A stretch of DNA of 64,000 nucleotides from assembly GCA_015060905.1 (NCBI GenBank), contig SUXQ01000006.1, positions 78,825-142,824 of the forward strand, read 5' to 3'. A program made the position numbers and the translations under genes. Numbering within the stretch: position 1 is the stretch's first letter; each line of letters begins with the position of its first letter. The notes below the pieces were generated by a model. It made no database searches and was not told the origin of the DNA. It saw only the letters and a program-made list of their open reading frames with translations. This document shows positions 8,151 through 15,343 of the stretch, one piece after another. Source of the stretch: Bacteroidales bacterium. GTDB taxonomy: Bacteria; Bacteroidota; Bacteroidia; Bacteroidales; Bacteroidaceae.

Positions 8151-10151
8151 TTATAAGGTTAATATAAATGTTAAAGCATAGTTGCGTCCGGGCATCGGGT
8201 AGTAACGTATAATTTCGTAATTATCGTCGGTGATGTTTTTTGCCTCGACTTTTGCGAGAAGCGTTAGTTTCTTAAAATTCCATGTACGTGCAAGCCACAG
8301 TGAATGCTCGCCGTAAGATGCAATTTCGTTCGACGGAATATTCCTTGCATTGTAGTAACGCTTGCCGCTCCACAGAAGAGAGTAACCAAAATCTGCTAAA
8401 GGAGTGAGAATAGAAGCATCGACTGCCCCCGAGTGTAGCGGAGTGTAAACTATCTGATGCCCATAGAGCGACGAGCCTGACGTGCGATTTTCGGCACGCA
8501 TATAGCTGTACGCCGCCGATAGGTGCAGTTTCGTGCGCGACGGGAGAGAAAAAATGCTTTTTATGTTCACATCCGCTCCGGCAGTTTCAACATAATCGAT
8601 GTTACTCATTTTCCAGATAAAAACTGCGGGAACAGCAACAATCTTATCCTTAATTTCGCCACGATAAGCATCGACCGACACTGTAAGCTCGTCGCACCGG
8701 CCGAAAGGATGCGCCGAATATGCCGCACCCACATTATATTGCCGCGTCTTTTCGGGCGCGAGCTTATAATTTCCTATCTCTCTATAATAAAGGTCGTTGA
8801 AAGTGGGCATACGGAAAATACTCTTATACGAAGCTCGTAAGCAAAAATCAACATCGGCAAACGGGTAGCACGAGAAAGCCACAGAAGGCGAGAAACGGCT
8901 GCGGTCGGGCGCAACGTCACCCACCGGCGCATACTCCGAAGCGTATGTGTGCAACAGCGAGCCTGTCAGCGAAAATGCACGATAATTGTAACGCACGCTG
9001 ACAGCACTCAGCGTCGTCACACGCTCGGGCTCTGCGGGCATTGTAACATGATTATTAGTGGTGCGCAGAGTATTTTTGAAAATCTCCTCACTCCACGCAA
9101 ACGACAATCCCCTGACAAAAGATGGGGTCCATTTAAACGTACACGAAAAATCAGTTTCATGCTGGCGGTAACTATCGACAGATACTGATGCTGCAAGGGG
9201 CTCGCGCATACGGTCATAAGCAAGATTATGCTTCAGGGCAAATTTCATTTTCAATGCGGGCGACGGAATATACTCATAAAAAAGTTGCCCAAAAGCATTG
9301 TACCCTTTCAAGCGGTCGGTCGCAAGAGGGTCATTCACAATAACCCCGCCCGGAAGGCCACGCTCGTATCCGTAGCCATACATTTTCATGCGCAACAGAT
9401 GGCGGTCGGATGGTTGCCACGAGAGATTAACCTCGGCACGCGCCTCTTCAACGTCCGTATTTTTGCGTTTCCCGCTGACAGTAGTCGTAGGATTTTTTAT
9501 TTTATAAGGATACTCTCCACCCGAATTTACATATTCGCCAAAAGAGGATACTCCCCATCCCTGCCCGAAACTTTTGGAATATTTTACACTACCTTTATAA
9601 GTCTCGAACGACGCGGCACGCACACCCGCCTGCCAATTTCCCGAACGACTGCCATCGGCAGTGCTCTGACTCTCCAAAGAGACAACTCCGGCAGCCGCAA
9701 GCACACGCGCACTCTTGTAAATATCGTCGCCCTGCCCGATGAGAAGTTCCACACCCGCAAGATTCTCGGTAGAGTAACGTCCGAGGTCTACCTGTCCACT
9801 CTGACAGTCGCCCACAGCAACACCATCGTAAAAAACTGCCGTATGCTGCGCACCCAGCCCTCTGATACTCACAGTTTTAAGGCCGCCAATGCCACCATAA
9901 TCCCTGACAGTGACACCACTCATATGCTTAAGAGCATCACCCACAGAGGTTGCACCAATACGCGCAAGTTCATCAGTCGTCAGACGCTGCAACGGCGAAG
10001 AACTTTCGGACGCACCACGCACCGTCGAGCCATTCACCAGCAACGAGTCGAGCAGACGCACATCGCCATTCTGTGCCATAATGGAACAGAAATGCGGCAA
10101 GCATAAAAACAGTCCTGCAACAACAAGGACAACCGCGCGAAAAAATCGCAT
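8151..10151 (-). CDS. btuB: TonB-dependent outer-membrane receptor, BtuB-like
   Basis: Outer-membrane TonB-dependent receptor, 666 aa. From ATG 10151 the protein begins with a good signal peptide (MRFFRAVVLVVAGLFLCLPH, cleavage near SIMAQ). A plug domain follows (about residues 45-150, with IGATSVGDALKHMSGVTVRDYGG and IRGLGAQHTAVFYDG), then a 22-strand-type barrel ending in ALTFILTL. The frame can be extended to a TTG at 10202, but that adds 17 residues in front of the signal peptide and is rejected. It is the first gene after the cobalamin riboswitch, so cobalamin is the expected substrate, delivered by the BtuG protein encoded next. BtuB homologues are typically about 600-700 aa, which fits. 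Confidence 0.9.
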   Translation of the reverse strand: MRFFRAVVLVVAGLFLCLPHFCSIMAQNGDVRLLDSLLVNGSTVRGASESSSPLQRLTTDELARIGATSVGDALKHMSGVTVRDYGGIGGLKTVSIRGLGAQHTAVFYDGVAVGDCQSGQVDLGRYSTENLAGVELLIGQGDDIYKSARVLAAAGVVSLESQSTADGSRSGNWQAGVRAASFETYKGSVKYSKSFGQGWGVSSFGEYVNSGGEYPYKIKNPTTTVSGKRKNTDVEEARAEVNLSWQPSDRHLLRMKMYGYGYERGLPGGVIVNDPLATDRLKGYNAFGQLFYEYIPSPALKMKFALKHNLAYDRMREPLAASVSVDSYRQHETDFSCTFKWTPSFVRGLSFAWSEEIFKNTLRTTNNHVTMPAEPERVTTLSAVSVRYNYRAFSLTGSLLHTYASEYAPVGDVAPDRSRFSPSVAFSCYPFADVDFCLRASYKSIFRMPTFNDLYYREIGNYKLAPEKTRQYNVGAAYSAHPFGRCDELTVSVDAYRGEIKDKIVAVPAVFIWKMSNIDYVETAGADVNIKSIFSLPSRTKLHLSAAYSYMRAENRTSGSSLYGHQIVYTPLHSGAVDASILTPLADFGYSLLWSGKRYYNARNIPSNEIASYGEHSLWLARTWNFKKLTLLAKVEAKNITDDNYEIIRYYPMPGRNYALTFILTL

Positions 10152-10216
10152 AAAAATAAGATGAAAAATAAATACCGGCTCGCGTCCTTTCCTCGAGAAC
10201 AAATGAGCGTTAACTT

Positions 10217-10392
10217 ATCTTGCAGGTCTTCTGACTCACCCCGTTCCAATCGCCTTCCCACCCTTAACGGCAGTGGCAACAGATTGAATGGAACAATCTT
10301 GTGGAGCTTACAGCAGCGGGACTGTACAGGAATCTCACCTGTTTCCCTTTTAATCCTCGGCCTCGAAAAAAGCCTTATGAGGAACAAGACGC
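10217..10392 (-). promoter_or_regulatory. Cobalamin (AdoCbl-type) riboswitch
   Basis: Read on the minus strand this leader carries the hallmark blocks of a cobalamin riboswitch in the right order: ACAGGTGAGATTCCTGTACA, CAGTCCCGCTGCTGTAAGC, GCCACTG, a purine-rich GGGTGGGAAGGCG, and GAGTCAGAAGACCTGC at the 3' end. The 3' end CTGCAAGAT (10217-10225) can pair with the 5' end of the leader to close the outer helix. It lies 65 bp upstream of the btuB ATG. In this class ligand binding represses expression, so the operon should be on when B12 is scarce. There is no obvious terminator stem with a T-tract before btuB, which suggests control at translation. Confidence 0.93.
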
Positions 10393-10394
10393 TG

Positions 10395-10425
10395 CAAAGA
10401 TAGTGCAAGTTGAGAGGAGAACAAA
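10395..10425 (-). promoter_or_regulatory. Promoter of the btu operon
   Basis: On the minus strand TTTG (10425-10422) is followed after 19 bp by TATCTTTG (10402-10395), a match to the Bacteroidetes -33/-7 promoter. The expected transcription start is near 10390, so the riboswitch aptamer begins almost at the first transcribed base. Confidence 0.6.
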
Positions 10426-10558
10426 ATAAATTCATTTATTTTTTATCCCGAGACGCAGCCTATCTTATCAAAAGATAGTGCAAGCCGCTGTTTATAAAAA
10501 AATGCGACAACCCCCAAACGAAGATTATCGCAATTATTGTATAGAAAAGTGATTGAAA

Positions 10559-11947
10559 CTACACTAAAGTCTCTACAACCTTCATAATTTCAAGACCAAC
10601 TGCATCAGCCTCCTCTTGAGTGGGAGCCTCGGAGTAAACGCGGATGATAGGCTCGGTGTTACTCTTTCTCAGATGTACCCAACTATTCTCGAAGTCGAGC
10701 TTTACACCGTCAATGTCGTTGATTGCAGCCTTGCCTGCATACATTTCCTTTATTTTTACAAGGATAGCATCAACGTCGGTACCCGCTTGAAGGTCTATTC
10801 TATTCTTACCCATAAAATAAGCAGGATAGGTTGCTCGCAGTTCGCTCACCTTCTTACCCTCGTGCGCAAGATGGCTCAGGAAAAGTCCTATTCCCACAAG
10901 CGCGTCACGACCATAGTGGCTCTCGGGGTAAATTACTCCACCGTTACCCTCGCCGCCAATCACCGCGCCCGTCTCTTTCATCAATGTAACAACATTAACC
11001 TCGCCGACAGCCGACGCTGCATATTCGCCGCCACGCGCAACGGTAACGTCGCGCAACGCACGTGTCGAACTAAGGTTGGAAACAGTGTTTCCGGGAGTAT
11101 GTTTAAGCACATAGTCGGCAACAGAAACAAGCGTATACTCCTCGCCGTACATTTCGCCATTCTCGCATATTATTGCCAAACGATCAACGTCGGGGTCCAC
11201 CACAAATGCAACGTCGTTGCCCCCTTTTGCCATAAGCTCCATAATGTCACAAAGATTCTTTGCCAATGGCTCGGGGTTGTGCTGAAAATCGCCCGTAGGC
11301 TCGCAGTATAGCTTCTCGACGCTCTTGACGCCAAGCTGCTCCAGCAGCATGGGAAGAACAACGCCACCCACCGAATTTACACAGTCAATAGCCACCTTGA
11401 AGCCTGCTTTTTTAATGGCCTCGACGTCTACAAGCGGCAATGCAAGCACTGCATCAATATGTTTCTGATTGTAAGATTCATCAAGACGGTACTTTCCAAG
11501 AGTCTCAACGTCGGCGTACACAAACTCCTCGGCCTCGGCTATGCGCAGCACCTCTTGCCCCTCGGCAGCATTGAGAAACTCGCCACGCTCGTTAAGAAGC
11601 TTAAGGGCGTTCCATTGACGGGGATTGTGGCTCGCAGTGAGAATAATACCTCCACACGCACCCTCCATTGTCACGGCAAGCTCGGTTGTGGGGGTAGACG
11701 CAAGGCCAATGTCCACTACGTCGAAGCCCATGCCCATGAGCGTGCCACAAACAAGCTTATTGACCATTTCGCCCGACAGTCGCGCGTCGCGGCCGACAAC
11801 AATCTTGTTGCTCAATACTGTGGTTGTCTTACGTATCAGCGAAGCGTAGGCCGATGTTAATTTTACAACATCCAGAGGCGTCAATCCCTCATCGGCGTGT
11901 CCGCCGATGGTGCCTCTTATTCCCGAAATTGATTTAATTAACGTCAT
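10559..11947 (-). CDS. glmM: Phosphoglucosamine mutase (phosphohexomutase family)
   Basis: Cytoplasmic alpha-D-phosphohexomutase, 462 aa, predicted to convert glucosamine-6-phosphate to glucosamine-1-phosphate for UDP-GlcNAc synthesis. The four family loops are present: the active serine loop ILTASHNPRQWN (Ser 106), the metal loop VVDPDVDRLAI, the sugar loop GGEGNGGVIYP, and the phosphate loop RKSNTEPIIRVYSEA. The sugar loop differs from the GGExSGH of classical bacterial GlmM, so phosphomannomutase or phosphoglucomutase activity is possible; the Bacteroidales genome context (DUF4827 lipoprotein directly upstream) is that of the gene usually annotated glmM. Its start overlaps the end of the DUF4827 gene by 14 bp. 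Confidence 0.87.
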   Translation of the reverse strand: MTLIKSISGIRGTIGGHADEGLTPLDVVKLTSAYASLIRKTTTVLSNKIVVGRDARLSGEMVNKLVCGTLMGMGFDVVDIGLASTPTTELAVTMEGACGGIILTASHNPRQWNALKLLNERGEFLNAAEGQEVLRIAEAEEFVYADVETLGKYRLDESYNQKHIDAVLALPLVDVEAIKKAGFKVAIDCVNSVGGVVLPMLLEQLGVKSVEKLYCEPTGDFQHNPEPLAKNLCDIMELMAKGGNDVAFVVDPDVDRLAIICENGEMYGEEYTLVSVADYVLKHTPGNTVSNLSSTRALRDVTVARGGEYAASAVGEVNVVTLMKETGAVIGGEGNGGVIYPESHYGRDALVGIGLFLSHLAHEGKKVSELRATYPAYFMGKNRIDLQAGTDVDAILVKIKEMYAGKAAINDIDGVKLDFENSWVHLRKSNTEPIIRVYSEAPTQEEADAVGLEIMKVVETLV

Positions 11948-12569
11948 AAAAATTCTTATCAGGTATAAATGTTATTTGATAAAAGCAGGGGTAAACATAC
12001 GAAGAGGCGTTTGACGTACCCTTTGTATGCGGTACTATTAAATTTACTTTCGCATACTGCGAAGAATTTCTTGTAAGATACAGGTAAGGGAACGGTACCA
12101 ACCAGCCCTCGGGGACAAAGCCACTATAGGTGGAATACATATAACCACTTGTGAAGGTGGCGGAATATGATCCGTGGCTCAATTCTACACGAAGATGGTC
12201 GGGGTTGTCCGAATCGAAAATGTTGCCTGTGATTGTGTCACCCTCGGAAATATTATACTCAAAGAAACGAGCCATAATATTAAGTGTTTCACCCTCGTAC
12301 ATCTGACGGGCATTTTCCACGCCCTTTGGGTTGCTGACTATCTGCATGTAAACGTCGTCTATACACACATACTCATTATTCTCAACGTCGGTTATAGAAT
12401 CTTCGATAAATTCGTCAAATGAAATAACGTTAATGCCCTCGCTACGGATAAAAGCATTTATGGCGTCTCTCTCGCGTTCTTTCATGTCAGAATATGTAAC
12501 TTCATCGTCACATGCTACAAATATTATTGCCAATAAAGGCAGTAACAGCAATAAAAGTCTATTTTTCAT
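11934..12569 (-). CDS. DUF4827 lipoprotein
   Basis: Lipoprotein of 211 aa from ATG 12569; a longer frame to a TTG at 12593 is not needed and would spoil the signal. The N-terminus has a hydrophobic core and lipobox FVAC followed by DDE. The body (VTYSDMKERERDAINAFIRSEGI and VSNPKGVENARQMYEGE) fits DUF4827, a Bacteroidales family with weak FKBP-like features and unknown function. It overlaps glmM by 14 bp and is its usual partner, so the two are probably cotranscribed. Confidence 0.8.
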   Translation of the reverse strand: MKNRLLLLLLPLLAIIFVACDDEVTYSDMKERERDAINAFIRSEGINVISFDEFIEDSITDVENNEYVCIDDVYMQIVSNPKGVENARQMYEGETLNIMARFFEYNISEGDTITGNIFDSDNPDHLRVELSHGSYSATFTSGYMYSTYSGFVPEGWLVPFPYLYLTRNSSQYAKVNLIVPHTKGTSNASSYVYPCFYQITFIPDKNFYDVN

Positions 12570-12681
12570 TTTTAATATCATCAATAATAACAATGTAACT
12601 ACACTTTTTCGTGCAGCATAAGCGCAAAGTTACAATAAAAGAGAAACAAATAAAAATTTTATTTTGTTTTTTAGATAATGT

Positions 12682-12697
12682 TTAGAAGTTGTTTAAA
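12682..12697. repeat. Possible solo end of the 190-bp MITE-like element
   Basis: TTAGAAGTTGTTTAAA here is identical over 16 bp to the left boundary (TTA plus inverted-repeat end) of the element copy at 58256. The similarity stops at the next base, and no second end is present within the 190 bp that follow. It could be a decayed remnant or a chance match in AT-rich DNA. It sits in the 315-bp divergent gap 12570-12884, which otherwise holds only promoter sequence. Confidence 0.4.
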
Positions 12698-12859
12698 ATA
12701 GTGTTTAAGATAATTCCATAATCAAAGGATTTATGTTCAATTTGAATTTAGGATACAAAAACCATGATAATGGAAAATATGCGCTGTTTTTAACTTTTAT
12801 TAATGCTAAATTAGTTGTTAAAAAGAGCAGTGGTAAACTTTTTTTATATAAAATCATCG

Positions 12860-12867
12860 TATATTTG
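12860..12867 (+). promoter_or_regulatory. -7 box for the LPS kinase gene
   Basis: TATATTTG fits the Bacteroidetes -7 consensus TAnnTTTG and lies 17 bp before the ATG, giving a leader of only about a dozen bases. I see no good TTG at the -33 distance. Confidence 0.45.
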
Positions 12868-12884
12868 CAAACAAAAAAATAATA

Positions 12885-13643
12885 ATGTTAGTACACATAC
12901 ATCCTAAATATATTCATCTGAAAAAAGAATTAGCAAAGATTCCTAATGGCGATTATGAATGTCTGCATACATTCTGCAACAACCGCAATATTGTGGAGCA
13001 GATAAAGGTCGCAGATTGCAACTTTGTATTAAAAAGGTACAAGGTACCCAATTTTGCCAACAGAATAATATATACATTTTTCAGGAGGAGCAAAGCTCGT
13101 CGTGCTTACGACAATGCGCTTAAAATTTTGCGATTCGGGGTAAGTACCCCCTTTCCGGTCGCGTATATAGAAACGAAGCAAAAAGGGCTGTTCCACACAG
13201 GATATTTTATTTCGGAGTATATGGGATACGACACTCTCTCCAAATATAAGGACATTGAGCTTACCGAGGCAGAGAATGATAAATTCAAAGAGGATTTTTT
13301 AAATTTCACCATAGAGTTGCACGAAAAAAGCATCCTGCCGCTTGACTATAATTCCGGAAATATTTTCTGCTACAAAGAGGAAAAAAACGGGCGATACAAA
13401 TTTGCTCTTACCGATATTAACAGGGCTACTTTCGGTGATTTTCCAAGGTACAAGCCTATGCTCTCTTTTGCGCAGATGGGGTTGCCACCCAAAGAGCTTG
13501 TGACGGTAATGACGGAATATTCCTCGCGTCGTAAACTTGACCTTGATGTTTCGCTTTTTCTTGTGTTATATTATAGAATAAGGCACAAGGTTAGGGCGTT
13601 TTTGAAAAAAAAGATAAAAAGGTTCTTCTCTGTTTTCAAATAA
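12885..13643 (+). CDS. LPS-core kinase (Kdo/WaaP/InaA type) family protein
   Basis: Protein-kinase-fold enzyme of 252 aa, likely phosphorylating lipopolysaccharide core sugar (Kdo/WaaP/InaA group) at the cytoplasmic face. It has an N-lobe with a lysine in NFVLKRYKV, a catalytic-loop-like LHEKSILPLDYNSGNIF (Asp and Asn in the usual spacing), and a metal-loop-like ALTDINRATFG. The C-terminus is very basic (KVRAFLKKKIKRFF), compatible with membrane association. Monocistronic: own -7 box upstream and a strong terminator downstream. Exact acceptor sugar is unknown. Confidence 0.75.
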   Translation: MLVHIHPKYIHLKKELAKIPNGDYECLHTFCNNRNIVEQIKVADCNFVLKRYKVPNFANRIIYTFFRRSKARRAYDNALKILRFGVSTPFPVAYIETKQKGLFHTGYFISEYMGYDTLSKYKDIELTEAENDKFKEDFLNFTIELHEKSILPLDYNSGNIFCYKEEKNGRYKFALTDINRATFGDFPRYKPMLSFAQMGLPPKELVTVMTEYSSRRKLDLDVSLFLVLYYRIRHKVRAFLKKKIKRFFSVFK

Positions 13644-13661
13644 CCTTGTTTAATAATGAAG

Positions 13662-13706
13662 CACCCAAAAAAGAGTGTCATTTTTTTCGACACTCTTTTT
13701 TGGGTG
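13662..13706. terminator. Bidirectional terminator, 18-bp perfect stem
   Basis: CACCCAAAAAAGAGTGTC (13662-13679) pairs perfectly with 13689-13706 around a 9-nt loop. The A/T runs within the arms serve both strands. It lies between the convergent LPS kinase and isomerase-like genes. Confidence 0.85.
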
Positions 13707-13727
13707 AAAGTAAGAATTACTAATCTA

Positions 13728-14723
13728 TTAATGTTTGTGGTCGCAACCCTCGTGCTTGTGCTCTTTTTCGGCAGCGCAAGGCTTTTGCTCTCTTACCTTT
13801 TTAATATACTCCATGCTCATGGCTATACACTCCATAGGAGATTTTCCCATGCTAGGCTGGTCCTGCTCGACGATGAGCCATTTGCTACCGGCCTCTTTGG
13901 CAGCTTTCATAAGAGCGGGTACATTCTGAACACCGCAGCCCAAAGGACGGAATTCAAACGCAGTGTTTGATTTTTTTTCATCCTCGTTAAGGCCGATAAG
14001 AGCATAGGGGTCACCTACCTGCTCGCCCTCAACATAATAGTCCTTCAAATGAACAACGGGGGCGCGGCCTGTGTATTTGAGAAGATAATCAACGGGGTCC
14101 TGACCTGCATATTTTACCCAACATTCGTCAAGCTCCGTCTGCAAAAGGTCGGCTGGAATTGCGCTGTAAAGATAGTCGAGCCCAAACTCGCCACTCTCGA
14201 GTTTCTTAAATTCAAAGTCGTGGTTGTGATAAAGAAGTACAAGGCCTGCATCTTTTGCTTTCTGACCAATGGCGCGAATCTCCTCGACCATCTGCATGAA
14301 TAGCTCACCACCGGGACGACGCTCCTCTGTTACATAAGGAACAACAATATATTGGCAACCAATAGCTTTATAGTCGGCAATTACCTTATCGACGTCTGCC
14401 AACATATCTGCCAAAGGAACGTGAGCAGAAATAGGATTAAGACCAATTTCGGCACACATAGCTTTTACCTGCTCGGGAGTATTGCCGAAGAGTCCTGCAA
14501 ACTCAACGCCATCGTAGCCCATAGCTTTAATCTTCTGAAGAGTGCCTTTAAAGTCACTTGCCATTGCATCGCGCACACTGTAAAGCTGCACGCCTACGGG
14601 AAGACAACACTCTTTTTCTGCACACTCACTTTGCGCATCTGCACTTTTTGCTGCACCGCCACCACAAGAGATAAAAGTCATAATTGTAGCGCTGAGCATA
14701 ATGAATTTTGAAAATTTTCTCAT
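13728..14723 (-). CDS. Sugar phosphate isomerase/epimerase-like TIM-barrel lipoprotein with His/Cys-rich tail
   Basis: Xylose-isomerase-like TIM-barrel protein of 331 aa (AP-endonuclease-2 superfamily). A lipoprotein signal ends in lipobox FISC. The barrel begins with LPVGVQLYSVRDAM and contains GYDGVEFAGLFG, YHNHDFEFKKLESGEFGLD, TELDECWVKYAGQDP and HLKDYYVEG. The His, Glu and Asp residues in these motifs are the family's metal ligands. Relatives act on sugars or inositol derivatives in the periplasm; the substrate here is unknown. The C-terminus CAAEKEHKHEGCDHKH is unusually rich in His and Cys and looks like an extra metal-binding tail. Another Cys cluster (ECAEKECC) follows the signal peptide. 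Confidence 0.82.
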   Translation of the reverse strand: MRKFSKFIMLSATIMTFISCGGGAAKSADAQSECAEKECCLPVGVQLYSVRDAMASDFKGTLQKIKAMGYDGVEFAGLFGNTPEQVKAMCAEIGLNPISAHVPLADMLADVDKVIADYKAIGCQYIVVPYVTEERRPGGELFMQMVEEIRAIGQKAKDAGLVLLYHNHDFEFKKLESGEFGLDYLYSAIPADLLQTELDECWVKYAGQDPVDYLLKYTGRAPVVHLKDYYVEGEQVGDPYALIGLNEDEKKSNTAFEFRPLGCGVQNVPALMKAAKEAGSKWLIVEQDQPSMGKSPMECIAMSMEYIKKVREQKPCAAEKEHKHEGCDHKH

Positions 14724-14769
14724 AGAAACAATTTTATAAAAATATTGATAATTAATCGAAAGGTTGGTG

Positions 14770-14800
14770 CAAATTTATCAATATTATTGTAAAAACACAA
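14770..14800 (-). promoter_or_regulatory. Promoter of the isomerase-like lipoprotein gene
   Basis: On the minus strand TTG (14800-14798), a 20-bp spacer and TAAATTTG (14777-14770) match the Bacteroidetes promoter. The leader would be about 42 nt. Confidence 0.55.
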
Positions 14801-14897
14801 CAATTTGTCAAAGAGAGATATTAAATTTCTTTTTTAAATTGTTTTTTTTATTATCACATCTTCTATGTTAAAATGTATTAAATGTAAGTACTGTGTA

Positions 14898-14928
14898 TTG
14901 CAAGGTACTATATATGTGGTTATATTTG
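14898..14928 (+). promoter_or_regulatory. Promoter of the padR-pspC operon
   Basis: TTG at 14898-14900, a 20-bp spacer and TATATTTG at 14921-14928 match the -33/-7 consensus. Predicted start of transcription is near 14933, which makes the GTG at 14933 an unlikely initiation codon and favours ATG 14981. Confidence 0.6.
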
Positions 14929-14980
14929 CAATGTGAAAATAGACAACGGCAACGGCTGTCAGTCGAAAAAAGTAAAAAAT

Positions 14981-15343
14981 ATGTATGTAGAAAATGTAAA
15001 ATCCCAAATGCGCAAGGGGATGCTCGAGTACAGCATAATGCTGTTGCTGCGTGCGAAGCCCTGTTACAGTTCGGACATAATAGATGAGCTTGAGCATGCT
15101 AACCTTATTGTGGTCGAGGGAACATTGTACCCTCTGCTCAATCGCCTGAAAAAAGAGGGGATACTCGACTACGAGTGGCAGGAAAGTTCGGCCGGTCCCC
15201 CGCGTAAATATTACAGGCTGACCGAGGCGGGACTGCAGGCTCTTGCCCAATTAGATGAAAGTTGGTGCAACCTATCGAGCACCGTTACACACATTAAAGA
15301 AAAAAATAACAGTTTACCGACAATAAAAGATACAGAGCTATGA
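14981..15343 (+). CDS. PadR-family transcriptional regulator
   Basis: DNA-binding regulator of 120 aa. The N-terminal winged helix-turn-helix has the PadR signature: QMRKGMLEYSIMLLLRAKPC, YSSDIIDELEHANLIVVEGT, LYPLLNRLKKEGILDYEWQE and GPPRKYYRLTEAG. The frame opens at a GTG at 14933, but that coincides with the predicted transcription start; ATG 14981 gives the family length. The stop codon overlaps the start of the next gene in ATGA, so the PspC-domain protein is translationally coupled. PadR/PspC pairs are common in Bacteroidetes and the regulator probably controls its own operon, possibly in response to envelope stress (inference). Confidence 0.9.
   Translation: MYVENVKSQMRKGMLEYSIMLLLRAKPCYSSDIIDELEHANLIVVEGTLYPLLNRLKKEGILDYEWQESSAGPPRKYYRLTEAGLQALAQLDESWCNLSSTVTHIKEKNNSLPTIKDTEL

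Noticed and set aside
10152..10202. N-terminal extension of btuB to a TTG
   Set aside because: It would precede a complete signal peptide and begin just after the riboswitch; ATG 10151 is better.
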